From the NCBI GenBank assembly GCA_002502785.1, contig DAQG01000057.1, positions 1 to 30,899 on the forward strand: a stretch of 30,899 bases of DNA. The letters run 5' to 3'. Shown piece by piece: positions 1-6,633 of the stretch. The stretch comes from Methanothrix harundinacea (GTDB lineage Archaea > Halobacteriota > Methanosarcinia > Methanotrichales > Methanotrichaceae). Below the pieces are notes generated by a model that worked only from the letters and a program-made list of their open reading frames with translations, did no database searches and was not told the DNA's origin. Both the position numbers and the translations under genes were made by a program. Numbering within the stretch: the first letter of the stretch is position 1; every line of letters starts with the position of its first letter.

Positions 1-629
1 TCAAGCCCAAGGGCGCGATACTTCTCAACGGCGGTAGGGACCTTCAGAGCCTGAGCCGTCAGGAGGTGGCAAAGTACATCGGGTACGTGCCCCAGTCAAC
101 CACGAGCGTCCTCACCACCACCGTCTTCGACACCATACTCATGGGACGAAAGCCTCACATGGGATGGCGGGTCGCTGACGAGGACATCGACAAGGTCGTC
201 GATATAATGAAGCTGCTTCACGTCGAGGAGTTCGCCCTCAAGGACTTCTCGGAGCTATCCGGAGGCCAGAAGCAGCGTGTGCTGATCGCCCGAGCTCTCT
301 GCCAGGAGCCGGAGGTACTCCTCCTTGACGAGCCGACGTCCAACCTTGACGTGAAGCATCAGCTCGAGGCTCTGGATACGGTGAGGTCGATTGTGAAGAA
401 GACTGGGATATCGGCGGTGATGGCCATTCACGATCTGAACCTGGCGGCAAGGTACTCTGACAACCTGGTGATGCTGAAGAAGGGGAAGGTTCACGCCATA
501 GGAGATCCTTTGTCTCTGTTGACCAAGGAGAACATAAGGTCGATATTCGGAGTCGAGGCGGTGGTGATGAAGGATCTGGACAGGCCTTACGTAGTGCCCA
601 TCAGGTCGCTGAATACCGGAGCTGTATAG
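1..629 (+). CDS. ABC transporter ATP-binding protein, FecE/BtuD type (5' end outside window)
   Basis: This is the cytoplasmic ATPase of an importer, most like the iron-siderophore/cobalamin/metal-chelate group that works with FecCD-type permeases. The reading frame is open from base 3, and a GTG at 66 is only an internal codon because KPKGAILLNGG precedes it in frame, so Walker A lies upstream of the window. Visible in order are the Q-loop region (YVPQSTTS), the ABC signature LSGGQKQRV, Walker B with D-loop (LLLDEPTSNLD) and the H-switch (AIHDLN). The C-terminus is complete and ends in TAG-stop after TGAV. Permease and binding-protein genes are presumably upstream. The substrate cannot be told from this subunit. 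Confidence 0.93.
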   Translation, partial: KPKGAILLNGGRDLQSLSRQEVAKYIGYVPQSTTSVLTTTVFDTILMGRKPHMGWRVADEDIDKVVDIMKLLHVEEFALKDFSELSGGQKQRVLIARALCQEPEVLLLDEPTSNLDVKHQLEALDTVRSIVKKTGISAVMAIHDLNLAARYSDNLVMLKKGKVHAIGDPLSLLTKENIRSIFGVEAVVMKDLDRPYVVPIRSLNTGAV

Positions 630-1150
630 AGTCGATGGTCGGGCAGAAGAAAAGGGATGCCAGAGCTTCGGGGGTTTGCGTTTCGGCCCATCTGCTCCGG
701 GCACCCTTTGGTCAGGAAGGCTGTTGTCGTCTTGGCCACCCTTTGGCGGCGAGCGCGATTCTCTGAAAGGTCACGAAGCGGGTTTCACGCACGCCACTCA
801 CACTACATCTTATTTAGTAATAAACTTTTCGATTGAATTGTTACAATGTATAATCCTGAAGCGTTTGACTATATTACTTCTGGAGAGCGGAGGGTCACGA
901 ATACCCCGACCTTTAGGTCGGGGATGAAGTAAACCCTCGCTCGTTTTTCTGCTCGTTTAAATCGATAACACATTGGTGACTGCCCGTGGGAAACCGAAAG
1001 CAGAGTCGTTCATGCGGATCAGGGAATCTGGGCAACGAAAACTCGAAGATTTCGAAAAAACCTCTAAATCCCAAAATTTGGGCCATCCCTATTTAAACGG
1101 TATTTAAATGAGGGCGCTCAGCCGGAGGTTAATCGAAACGTTCTCTCATA
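630..1150. other. Non-coding stretch after the ABC ATPase gene
   Basis: No convincing protein gene is seen here. The stretch holds two copies of CACCCTTTGG (near 703 and 740), the IS200/IS605-like hairpin at 904-923, a 13-base CCCAAAATTTGGG palindrome at 1070-1082, and two archaeal TATA-like boxes (TATTTAAA near 1090 and 1101). An 83-residue frame across 676-927 has no recognisable domain except that its last residues read through the hairpin, as the ends of tnpB genes do. Confidence 0.5.
890..930 (+). mobile_element. IS200/IS605-type right-end hairpin remnant
   Basis: An 8-bp perfect stem, CCCCGACC (904-911) and GGTCGGGG (916-923), has a TTTA loop and is followed by ATGAAGT. This arrangement closely resembles the terminal hairpin found just after tnpB in archaeal IS200/IS605 elements. 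The in-frame tail ESGGSRIPRPLGRG that reads through it resembles TnpB C-termini that overlap the hairpin. No tnpA or tnpB body is present, so it is an orphan end left by deletion or a very short derivative. The family assignment is from memory of such ends, not from a search. Confidence 0.5.
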
Positions 1151-1160
1151 ATTATATAAT
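1151..1160 (+). promoter_or_regulatory. TATA box, candidate promoter of a non-coding RNA
   Basis: ATTATATAAT is a near-ideal archaeal TATA box in an AT-rich island. It would place a start near 1180-1185, just before the structured region at 1180-1420. The box is itself palindromic, so it could also fire leftward. Confidence 0.45.
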
Positions 1161-1179
1161 CTTTTTTAATTATGGTCGG

Positions 1180-1420
1180 AGACTACCGGAAAGGTGCTGG
1201 TGGGCTTTGTCCGCATTTCGATAACCTTCGAGCTGGAGAAACTGTTTTGCGGCACCCTTTTTTCACCTGGTTTAAAAAAACCAGCAGAGAAGGGTGGAGG
1301 CGGCCAGGTCCTCTCGACCACTGCCTCCGCCTGCTCAAAGGGCAGGCTGCCTAGCCACTGCTCGGGGCCAACCCAGATAGGTCAGTGTTTTCCACCTCTT
1401 TCTATGCGACCTGCCTGATC
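1180..1420 (+). ncRNA. Candidate structured non-coding RNA
   Basis: There is no credible ORF, but there are consecutive stems. CACCCTT/AAGGGTG (1253-1259 with 1290-1296) encloses CTGGTTT/AAACCAG (1267-1273 with 1278-1284). Next come GAGGC/GCCTC (1297-1301 with 1323-1327) enclosing GGTC/GACC (1307-1310 with 1316-1319), then GCCTGC/GCAGGC (1329-1334 with 1342-1347). The stretch is GC-rich and lies about 25 bases after a TATA box. I do not see the conserved motifs of RNase P RNA or SRP RNA. Its ends and strand are inferred from the promoter. Confidence 0.4.
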
Positions 1421-1464
1421 GATGATGAAGATTTTGAGTCCTGAGCGCTGTTTTCGCCATCCAG

Positions 1465-2448
1465 TTAAAGATCCCTGTGAGGGATCAGATCGCAGCCGGT
1501 GCATCGATAGCATCCCGTCTCGGCGACGTCGCCACGAAGCCCATGCTCGTCGAGGACCTTTCTGGTGAAACGGGCGAGGTCGACGAGCCGCTCTGGGGAC
1601 GGTCGGATCATTTTGATCTCGTCTCGCCTCAGAGGATGGGGATAAACGGCTCTGAGGACCGGAAGCACGCCGATCTCGGCTAGTCCATCGATCCCCTCTC
1701 GAAGAGCGCGATCAGACTCACCGAGGCCGACGATCACGTTGGAAAATACCCTGTTCTCGCCGAAATGGCCGACGGCGTCCAGGAGCGCCATCTCGATCTT
1801 CTCCATCGAGACTCCGGGACAGACCTTCCCGAAAAGATCCGGGTCGAGGCACTCCACGTTGTACTTTATCTCATCAGCTCCCGCTGTCTTGAGGATCTTG
1901 CTGGACCTGAGGGCGGGGGTGACTGAGACCCCTATCGGAACGTCGAACCTGCGAAGGGATCTTACGATATCTGCGACTCTCTCGACCTCTTCTTCCGGCG
2001 ACCGCTCGACGCCGCTGGTCAGGGAAATCGCCTCAAGCTCCCCCGTATCCTGGGCCTCGGCCACCATCTTCATCACCCGCTCTTTGGACTTCACATCACC
2101 CGAAAGCTTCGGCACGGCGCAGAACTTGCAGTAGTAGATGCACCTTTCGCTGACGGTGATGTAGGCCTGCCTAGGACAGTGAAGTAAAGGCTTTTCAAGA
2201 AATCCCCGGGCGACCTCGTGGCCATTCTCGAATATCGCCACCTCGGTTCCTTTTAGCTCCGCCAGCTTAAGAGGAGAGCTTTCCGCAACGCTCAGCCTAA
2301 CCCTACCCTCCCCGGATCTGAAAAAGACGTTCTTCTCCCCGGCGCCGGGACCGGCCGTCGAGACGGGCCCCGAGGGTCGCAAGATTTCCGGCAGCTCAAT
2401 TCTGCCCACGGAGATCAAGCGCGCCTTGGTCTTTAGATCCATCACCAT
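1465..2448 (-). CDS. Radical SAM protein with extra C-terminal cysteines
   Basis: This is a radical SAM enzyme, so it should bind a [4Fe-4S] cluster and cleave S-adenosylmethionine to a 5'-deoxyadenosyl radical. The substrate is not known. The cluster motif CIYYCKFC sits near residues 103-110, after an N-terminal domain of about 95 residues that resembles no catalytic fold I recognise. A TIM-barrel-like stretch follows (SLTSGVER, NVECLD, VIVGLGES). The C-terminus carries GCYRCTGC, a CxxCxxC set that could bind a second cluster. The frame is open up to 2538, but a TATA box (TATAAA on the minus strand, 2467-2472) lies 20-30 bases upstream of ATGs at 2448 and 2442. I therefore place a leaderless start there and treat the first 30 residues as untranslated. 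Confidence 0.85.
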   Translation of the reverse strand: MVMDLKTKARLISVGRIELPEILRPSGPVSTAGPGAGEKNVFFRSGEGRVRLSVAESSPLKLAELKGTEVAIFENGHEVARGFLEKPLLHCPRQAYITVSERCIYYCKFCAVPKLSGDVKSKERVMKMVAEAQDTGELEAISLTSGVERSPEEEVERVADIVRSLRRFDVPIGVSVTPALRSSKILKTAGADEIKYNVECLDPDLFGKVCPGVSMEKIEMALLDAVGHFGENRVFSNVIVGLGESDRALREGIDGLAEIGVLPVLRAVYPHPLRRDEIKMIRPSPERLVDLARFTRKVLDEHGLRGDVAETGCYRCTGCDLIPHRDL

Positions 2449-2466
2449 CAGGTATTCAAATGTGAG

Positions 2467-2472
2467 TTTATA
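2467..2472 (-). promoter_or_regulatory. TATA box of the radical SAM gene
   Basis: TATAAA on the minus strand lies 20-30 bases before ATGs at 2448 and 2442. This fits a leaderless transcript and decides the start of that gene. Confidence 0.5.
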
Positions 2473-2676
2473 GGGATGCCCCTCAAACCGAAACAAAATA
2501 GACGGGATTTCACTTGCGAAGATGGAGATTTGCCGCAAAGACCGGAATTAGTCGCGAAGATGGGGACCGATCAGAAAGGCACCCGAAAAGTATCCCGACT
2601 TTCCCGAAGCGGCCAAACCTATTTCAGCGATGCGGTTCTAAGTTGGCGTTTAGTCAAATGAAAGAGGTGATTTGGA

Positions 2677-3015
2677 ATGCCGATAATAGTACCGCAGGGC
2701 ACTGAGCCAGGTTCTGAACCGACATCCGAAAAAGACAAAAAACAGAACAGGGTCAGGGAAGAGTACCCTCTGAGCTTCGCCGAAACTGCTGCTTTTCTCC
2801 GAGAGCTGGCGGACACCCTGGAGAAGGGAAGCAAGATCGAGATGGGCCTCTCCCAGCAGCAGATACAGCTCTCGCCGGACGAGCCCATCACCATGGAGAT
2901 AACATACAGGGAAGATCCCAAGAAGAAAAAGATTGAAATCGAACTGGAGATCAAAGAGCACTTCGGCTCGGCTGGCAAGGGGGCCGGAAGGCCCACGTTG
3001 GGACCTGCTGAGTAA
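2677..3015 (+). CDS. amphi-Trp domain-containing protein
   Basis: This is a small (112 aa) charged cytoplasmic protein of the amphi-Trp domain family, whose function is unknown. The family is recognised by the segment YPLSFAETAAFLRELADTLE followed by a strand-rich part (EMGLSQQQIQLSP, ITMEITYRED) and a lysine-rich run, KKKKIEIELEI. The first 30 residues are hydrophilic and probably disordered. GAGGTGAT sits just upstream of the ATG and supports the start. Its neighbours are divergent from (radical SAM) or downstream of (phosphatase-like) it, with no obvious functional link. Confidence 0.85.
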   Translation: MPIIVPQGTEPGSEPTSEKDKKQNRVREEYPLSFAETAAFLRELADTLEKGSKIEMGLSQQQIQLSPDEPITMEITYREDPKKKKIEIELEIKEHFGSAGKGAGRPTLGPAE

Positions 3016-3103
3016 AGAGCGCAGAGCGGGGGATTCGGGCGAGATTAAAAAGTCTCCGTTTCCCTCCGCTAGGTTGTTTTCAATTCTTTTTAGCCTGCAG
3101 AGT

Positions 3104-3862
3104 ATGTCGAGATCGATCAGGCTGATAGACGTCGCCCCCACCATGGCCCGAGTCCTGGGGGTGAAAACCCCCTTCATCGACGGGGTGCCCATCGACGAGG
3201 TGGAGGGATGGGAATGCGATAGAGTCGTCCTCGCGATCGTCGACAGCCTGGGATACGGCCTCTACAAAGCACTGGAGCCGGACCTTCCAAAGATGAGATC
3301 GATGGCTAAAGAGGGCCTTCTCTTGAAGGCGGAGTGCGTCGCCCCCTCTACCACCCCGGCCATCGCCTCGATCCTCACAGGCCTCATGCCCCACAACCAC
3401 GGGATCAGCAATACCCGCCAGGCCTCCGAATCCGAAATAAGAAGCTTTCTGGAATGGGCGAACTCAGAAAAGGTCAGATCGTCGGTAGTGATGGAGGAGG
3501 AGGGCGCCCGGACGTTTGAGGGTTTCGTGAGCATGGTGATGGGCGTTCCCAAGAGCCTAGGCGTCCGGGATTTCGACCGGGAGATCCTGACCCTGTCCCT
3601 CGCATCTCTTGGGACTGATCCAAGGCTCCTAGTCGCCCACTTCGTCGGAATCGATCGAATCGCGCATCAGGGCGGAGGAGTCGACGAGATCAGAGATGCC
3701 GCATCTGCCGTCGATGGGCATCTGGGAGATCTAGCCGCAGCAATTCCAGAGAGAACCATGATAGTAGTCTGCGGGGACCACCCACTCCACGCGGGAAAGC
3801 TCAAAGGCGTTTTTGACTCGAAACACGTGGCGTTGATTTTCTGGAAGAAGGGAAATGACTGA
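3104..3862 (+). CDS. Alkaline phosphatase superfamily protein, circularly permuted
   Basis: This 252 aa protein is a predicted metal-dependent phosphohydrolase or phosphotransferase of the alkaline phosphatase superfamily (with PGM, sulfatases and nucleotide pyrophosphatases). The metal and catalytic positions are visible in order: Asp47 (AIVDSLG), the nucleophile Thr83 or Thr84 (APSTTPAIASILTG), Asp184 and His188 (GIDRIAH), Asp225-His226 and His229 (CGDHPLHAG). The element DVAPTMARVLGV, which normally follows the last strand at the C-terminus, is at residues 9-20 instead. The protein ends right after HVALIFWKKG, where that element would usually come. The frame is open back to 2933, but that part overlaps the previous gene, so ATG 3104 is chosen. 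Substrate unknown. Confidence 0.85.
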   Translation: MSRSIRLIDVAPTMARVLGVKTPFIDGVPIDEVEGWECDRVVLAIVDSLGYGLYKALEPDLPKMRSMAKEGLLLKAECVAPSTTPAIASILTGLMPHNHGISNTRQASESEIRSFLEWANSEKVRSSVVMEEEGARTFEGFVSMVMGVPKSLGVRDFDREILTLSLASLGTDPRLLVAHFVGIDRIAHQGGGVDEIRDAASAVDGHLGDLAAAIPERTMIVVCGDHPLHAGKLKGVFDSKHVALIFWKKGND

Positions 3863-3952
3863 ATAGCTGCCCCTCCGAGGAGATAGGTAGCTTCGGACCT
3901 TCGCCAAAGGGTTTTTCACCGTCGGAACGTGCGCCTTCAGGGGCGCGATAGA

Positions 3953-3959
3953 TTTAAAT
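3953..3959 (+). promoter_or_regulatory. TATA box of the 40-aa/zinc-protein operon
   Basis: TTTAAAT centred about 30 bases before the ATG at 3987 predicts a very short or absent leader. A GCGCC/GGCGC hairpin lies just upstream. Confidence 0.5.
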
Positions 3960-3986
3960 GGGTTCTAACCAGCTTGTGAGATATAC

Positions 3987-4109
3987 ATGTACGAAGACTT
4001 ATCCGAGATCTACCAGGCCGCTTTGGAGGATGAGCGGAAGCGCAAGTATATGAAAGAGATTGGCGACTGGCTGGTGGAGGAGTACTTCGAACCGTATCAG
4101 GCATCTTGA
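3987..4109 (+). CDS. 40-residue conserved-looking small protein
   Basis: A 40 aa reading frame (MYEDLSEIYQAALEDERKRK, then YMKEIGDWLVEEYFEPYQAS) sits under its own TATA box and only 4 bases before the zinc protein gene. It is rich in Glu, Lys and Tyr, and predicted to be helical throughout with amphipathic character. It contains no cysteine, signal peptide or membrane segment. The tight spacing argues that the two are co-expressed and may act as partners. I do not recognise a family. It is real on grounds of promoter position, codon use and spacing rather than homology. Confidence 0.6.
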   Translation: MYEDLSEIYQAALEDERKRKYMKEIGDWLVEEYFEPYQAS

Positions 4110-4113
4110 TATC

Positions 4114-4302
4114 ATGGAATCGATGGGCATCTGCAGCATATGCGGCAGAGCGGGCAAGCTTTTTACCTGCCAGCTTTGTGGGAGGCTCGCTTGCGCGCGA
4201 TGTTTTGACCCCATCACAGGGGTCTGTCGCCAGTGCGGTGGTGGCCGTAGATACGACGAAGGCACCAAAGGGCCCTTCACCACCGATCTTCGTGGCGCAT
4301 AA
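4114..4302 (+). CDS. Small zinc-ribbon/HIT-like zinc-binding protein
   Basis: This 62 aa protein has eight cysteines arranged as CSICGRAG, CQLCGRLAC, CFDP and CRQCGG. The pattern would bind two zinc ions in a cross-braced finger similar to HIT or B-box types. The last 20 residues are basic and flexible. The frame runs back to an ATG at 4060, but that overlaps the upstream 40-residue gene, so ATG 4114 is preferred. It probably mediates protein or nucleic-acid contacts, with no enzymatic residues seen. The exact finger type is uncertain. Confidence 0.75.
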   Translation: MESMGICSICGRAGKLFTCQLCGRLACARCFDPITGVCRQCGGGRRYDEGTKGPFTTDLRGA

Positions 4303-4389
4303 AATCGGCGCTTCTCAAACCTCGTTTTAATTTCGCATGTCACGACGATCGGATATTTTGTAGGTCCACTTGGCGTTTTCAGGAGGTGT

Positions 4390-4455
4390 ATGGTGAAATT
4401 TTCTGATTCCGATCATTTTTATTTCGTGGATGACCATGAATTATCCCATATTTGA
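4390..4455 (+). CDS. Possible micro-ORF with strong Shine-Dalgarno
   Basis: AGGAGGTG at 4381-4388 is among the best ribosome-binding sites in the window, yet it precedes only 21 codons (MVKFSDSDHFYFVDDHELSH and Ile). The start could be ATG 4390 or, with better spacing, GTG 4393. The peptide is acidic and rich in His and Asp. It may be a leader peptide, a microprotein or the remains of a longer gene. Confidence 0.25.
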   Translation: MVKFSDSDHFYFVDDHELSHI

Positions 4456-4579
4456 ATTGTTTAATTCCAAAACCAGTTTCGAGCCTTGTGAACATGGGCA
4501 GAACTATTATTTAGGGTTAAATCTGAAATCAAACCAAATATAAGGGCTTTTATCTGGCTACTACAACTCCCTACACTCA

Positions 4580-4593
4580 GAAAAGTTTATATA
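4580..4593 (+). promoter_or_regulatory. Strong BRE/TATA promoter
   Basis: GAAAAG followed by TTTATATA (4586-4593) is a textbook archaeal BRE plus TATA box. The predicted start is near 4615, which puts the hairpin units in the transcript and gives the winged-helix gene at 5098 a leader of nearly 500 bases, unless a separate RNA ends first. Confidence 0.6.
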
Positions 4594-4651
4594 CCAATAT
4601 AACGCAAGGGATAGTGGCAGAAGTAAATTCGCATCCTGTCTGATCACATAG

Positions 4652-4987
4652 CAATGAAGGGGGGACCTTCGCTTTGAAGGGGGCGAATGGTTCGTCAATG
4701 GTAGGGGAAGTAAAGGGGTGACTGAGATCGTGGGTTTCAATCTGCCGTTGGAGCGACGTCGGGATCGAGTCTTGGTCCCCGGGGCTCCAAGTTCACAATT
4801 GTGTATGTAGCTGGTAAGGGAGATAGCGCAATGAAGGGGGGGTGGGCGAATCGGGATGGAGTTTCCGAGACGACTCTCATCTTGGTTCGCCCTTCATCAC
4901 TCGTCGCGATTAACATAACACATTGAAGGGTTAAAATGAAGGGGGTGGGCGGATCAGGAGTTCTACTCAATTTCGTCCTGGTTCGCC
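4652..4987 (+). repeat. Three related G-rich hairpin units
   Basis: ATGAAGGGGG recurs at 4654, 4831 and 4936, with a TTGAAGGGGG at 4674 and ATTGAAGGG at 4922. Unit two (4831-4897) opens ATGAAGGG, contains GGGCGAA (4844-4850) and closes with TTCGCCCTTCAT (4886-4897), so it can fold on itself. Unit three (4936-4987) has GGCGGATCAGGA facing TCCTGGTTCGCC, an imperfect stem of the same plan. Unit one keeps GGCGAA-TGG-TTCGTC. Units two and three start 105 bases apart. Loops differ while arms are kept, which suggests conserved structure. Confidence 0.55.
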
Positions 4988-5097
4988 AATAACTATTCCC
5001 TCAATCTGTTAGTCGGGCTTCTCCATCTCCAAATCATGCAGAGCGCAGCTGGAGTCCCGTCATCAGAGGTCCCCCTAGGACAGAGGGTGTGTGTTCA

Positions 5098-5547
5098 ATG
5101 AAGGTCAAGATCGAGATCGAAGACGACGGCATGAAGTCAACGCATGTATTTGAGGGCACCATTATTCGAGAGAAGATCATCGATTTCTTGGCCGCAGCTG
5201 GCGTCTTCTCAGAACTGGTGGATGAGGTCCGAGAGGCCGTAGAGCCGAAATCTGAAAACAGCCGGACTCTCCGAGACCGGCTGGAGATTTTTGTGAGGGA
5301 AGAGTTTCCAGAATCCTGGTTTTCCTCGAACGAGCTGAGAGATCGGTATGAGACTGTATCCGACGATATAAAGCTCAGTACGGTATCGACATACCTTTCG
5401 CGAATGTACTACGACGGCGTGCTCGAACGTCGCGGCAACAGAAACCAGAGGCAATACCGCCTGGTAACCGAAGAGTTCACCTCTGAGGTTAAGTATCCGG
5501 GCACCGTATTCAAAGAAGCTTCCTGGAAAGCAGAGAGCGGATGGTAG
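5098..5547 (+). CDS. Winged-helix DNA-binding domain protein, function unknown
   Basis: This protein has 149 residues. The N-terminal third (KVKIEIEDDGMKSTHVFEGT) looks like a small beta-sheet domain followed by a helix (IREKIIDFLAAAGVF). The middle and C-terminal part is a winged helix: WFSSNELRDRYETV, STVSTYLSRMYYDGVLERRG and RQYRLV are helix, recognition helix and wing. It is probably a transcription factor or a nucleic-acid adaptor. A GTG at 5089 is in frame, but GAGGGTG at 5083-5089 is well placed for ATG 5098. The long upstream region with hairpin units may be its regulatory leader. No ligand-binding domain is seen. Confidence 0.75.
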   Translation: MKVKIEIEDDGMKSTHVFEGTIIREKIIDFLAAAGVFSELVDEVREAVEPKSENSRTLRDRLEIFVREEFPESWFSSNELRDRYETVSDDIKLSTVSTYLSRMYYDGVLERRGNRNQRQYRLVTEEFTSEVKYPGTVFKEASWKAESGW

Positions 5548-5599
5548 GGCAAAAATCCTGCTCTACCTTTCCAAATCCGAATATCCCTTTTTATTTCGA

Positions 5600-5997
5600 G
5601 CCTGATCCGAGTCGCGTTAAGATCCGCGTCGTTTTGGCTTTTGTGCGTGCTCTTCTCCCAGGCAGCCTTCATGACCGGCTTCTTTTCCAGGTACTTCTCG
5701 ACGCTGTTGATGGGGAAGAGGATCATGACCTATCTATCGAGCCTATTCAGGGGAGGGGAACGATAAGGGAATAGCTTTGGAAAGGAGTTGGAGGCTTATG
5801 CAGTGGAGTCGCCAACCCTCCCCAGCGTAATGGGAGCAGTGGCTGCAGAGGGCCCACATCTCGACCGGCCCGAGAAATGCGATCCCTGCCAAGGTGTACG
5901 CCAGGATGGGCCACCAGATGCCTGTCGCGAACCCACCATCCCCATCCCGAAGAAGGTGAGAATCAGGAATTATGTTTGATTTGGGACGAAGAACCAC
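5600..5997 (-). pseudogene. Decayed small membrane protein gene
   Basis: Three frames on the minus strand together give one protein-like sequence. LILTFFGMGM (5939-5968) shifts frame into GFATGIWWPILAYTLAGIAF and LGPVEMWALCSHCSHYAGEG (to about 5800). It then shifts again into FPKLFPYRSPPLNRLDR, reaches an in-frame stop near 5737, and continues as VMILFPINSVEKYLEKK. The middle piece has a hydrophobic segment and a CSHC motif in a pattern I recall from uncharacterised archaeal membrane proteins with a cysteine pair after the first helix. At least two frameshifts and one stop are needed, so the gene is dead. The homology is from memory and unproven. Confidence 0.55.
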
Positions 5998-6162
5998 TGC
6001 TCCTCTAAGTCCCCTTGGCGATTCAGCTCTCCAGATAATTCGCAGCTTGCGCAGCTCGAATCATCTTTCAGGGTGCAGATCTGGTGGGGATTTTTCTCGC
6101 TCGTATTTTAACCTCCTCAAAGGCGGAGACCTATTGGAAGAAAAATTGCAGCATGAAGCTCT

Positions 6163-6633
6163 TCAGTCCGCAACCTCTTCCGCCTCGAGGGGATAGACCC
6201 CGTTCTCGTCGTGGACCTCCTTGCCAAGAAGTGGTGGATTGAAGACACAGGCGAGCTTGAGGGTGCTCTTGGCCCGGAGGAGGTGGCGGTCGTGCTGGTC
6301 CAGGATGTAAATGGTGCCCGGTGAGATCTTGTAGATTCGGCCGCCATTTTCGCCGATTTCGAGTTCAGGCTTGCAGTCGCCCCCGTCGTCACATCCGTTT
6401 TCGTCGTTCACTCTTCTCTCCAGAACCTCAACATCTCCCTCGCCCTCGATACAGTAGACCGATTCGAGGTGGTTTTTGTACCAGATGTGGGTCTCGGTCC
6501 CCGGATAGATCGTAGTTATGTGGAAGGAGAAGCCCATCCCGTCCCCCTTCAGGAGAAGCCGTGTGCTCTCCCAATTATCGGCCACCACGCGCCGGTCGGT
6601 CTTTTCTGCTTCCTCCATGTTTCTAACGATCAT
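6163..6633 (-). CDS. ectC: L-ectoine synthase EctC
   Basis: EctC is a cupin that closes N-gamma-acetyl-diaminobutyrate to ectoine, the last step of the pathway, in the cytoplasm. The motifs are clear: NWESTRLLLKGDGMGFSFH, YCIEGEG (metal-binding Glu), PGTIYILDQHDRHLLRA (Tyr and His) and CVFNPPLLGKEVHDENGVYP. At 156 aa it is longer than the usual 125-140 because an acidic loop with two cysteines (ERRVNDENGCDDGGDCKPEL) is inserted between two cupin strands. Its start ATG overlaps the ectB stop by 4 bases, showing translational coupling. It is the last gene of ectABC. Confidence 0.96.
   Translation of the reverse strand: MIVRNMEEAEKTDRRVVADNWESTRLLLKGDGMGFSFHITTIYPGTETHIWYKNHLESVYCIEGEGDVEVLERRVNDENGCDDGGDCKPELEIGENGGRIYKISPGTIYILDQHDRHLLRAKSTLKLACVFNPPLLGKEVHDENGVYPLEAEEVAD

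Larger units (their letters stand above)
4303..5097. other. Long intergenic region with promoter and hairpin units
   Basis: This is a 795-base stretch without a normal-sized gene. It is AT-rich to about 4610, holds a strong BRE/TATA at 4580-4593, then three G-rich hairpin units between 4650 and 4990 and the ribosome-binding site of the winged-helix gene. A 21-codon ORF preceded by a near-perfect Shine-Dalgarno lies at 4390. Confidence 0.6.

Noticed and set aside
1414..1444. ATGATGA and CTGA boxes resembling a C/D-box guide RNA.
   Set aside because: Spacing is far too short and no proper C'/D' pair is found.
2510..2570. GCGAAGATGG repeated twice between the radical SAM and amphi-Trp genes.
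   Set aside because: Only two short imperfect copies with no symmetry or promoter role visible.
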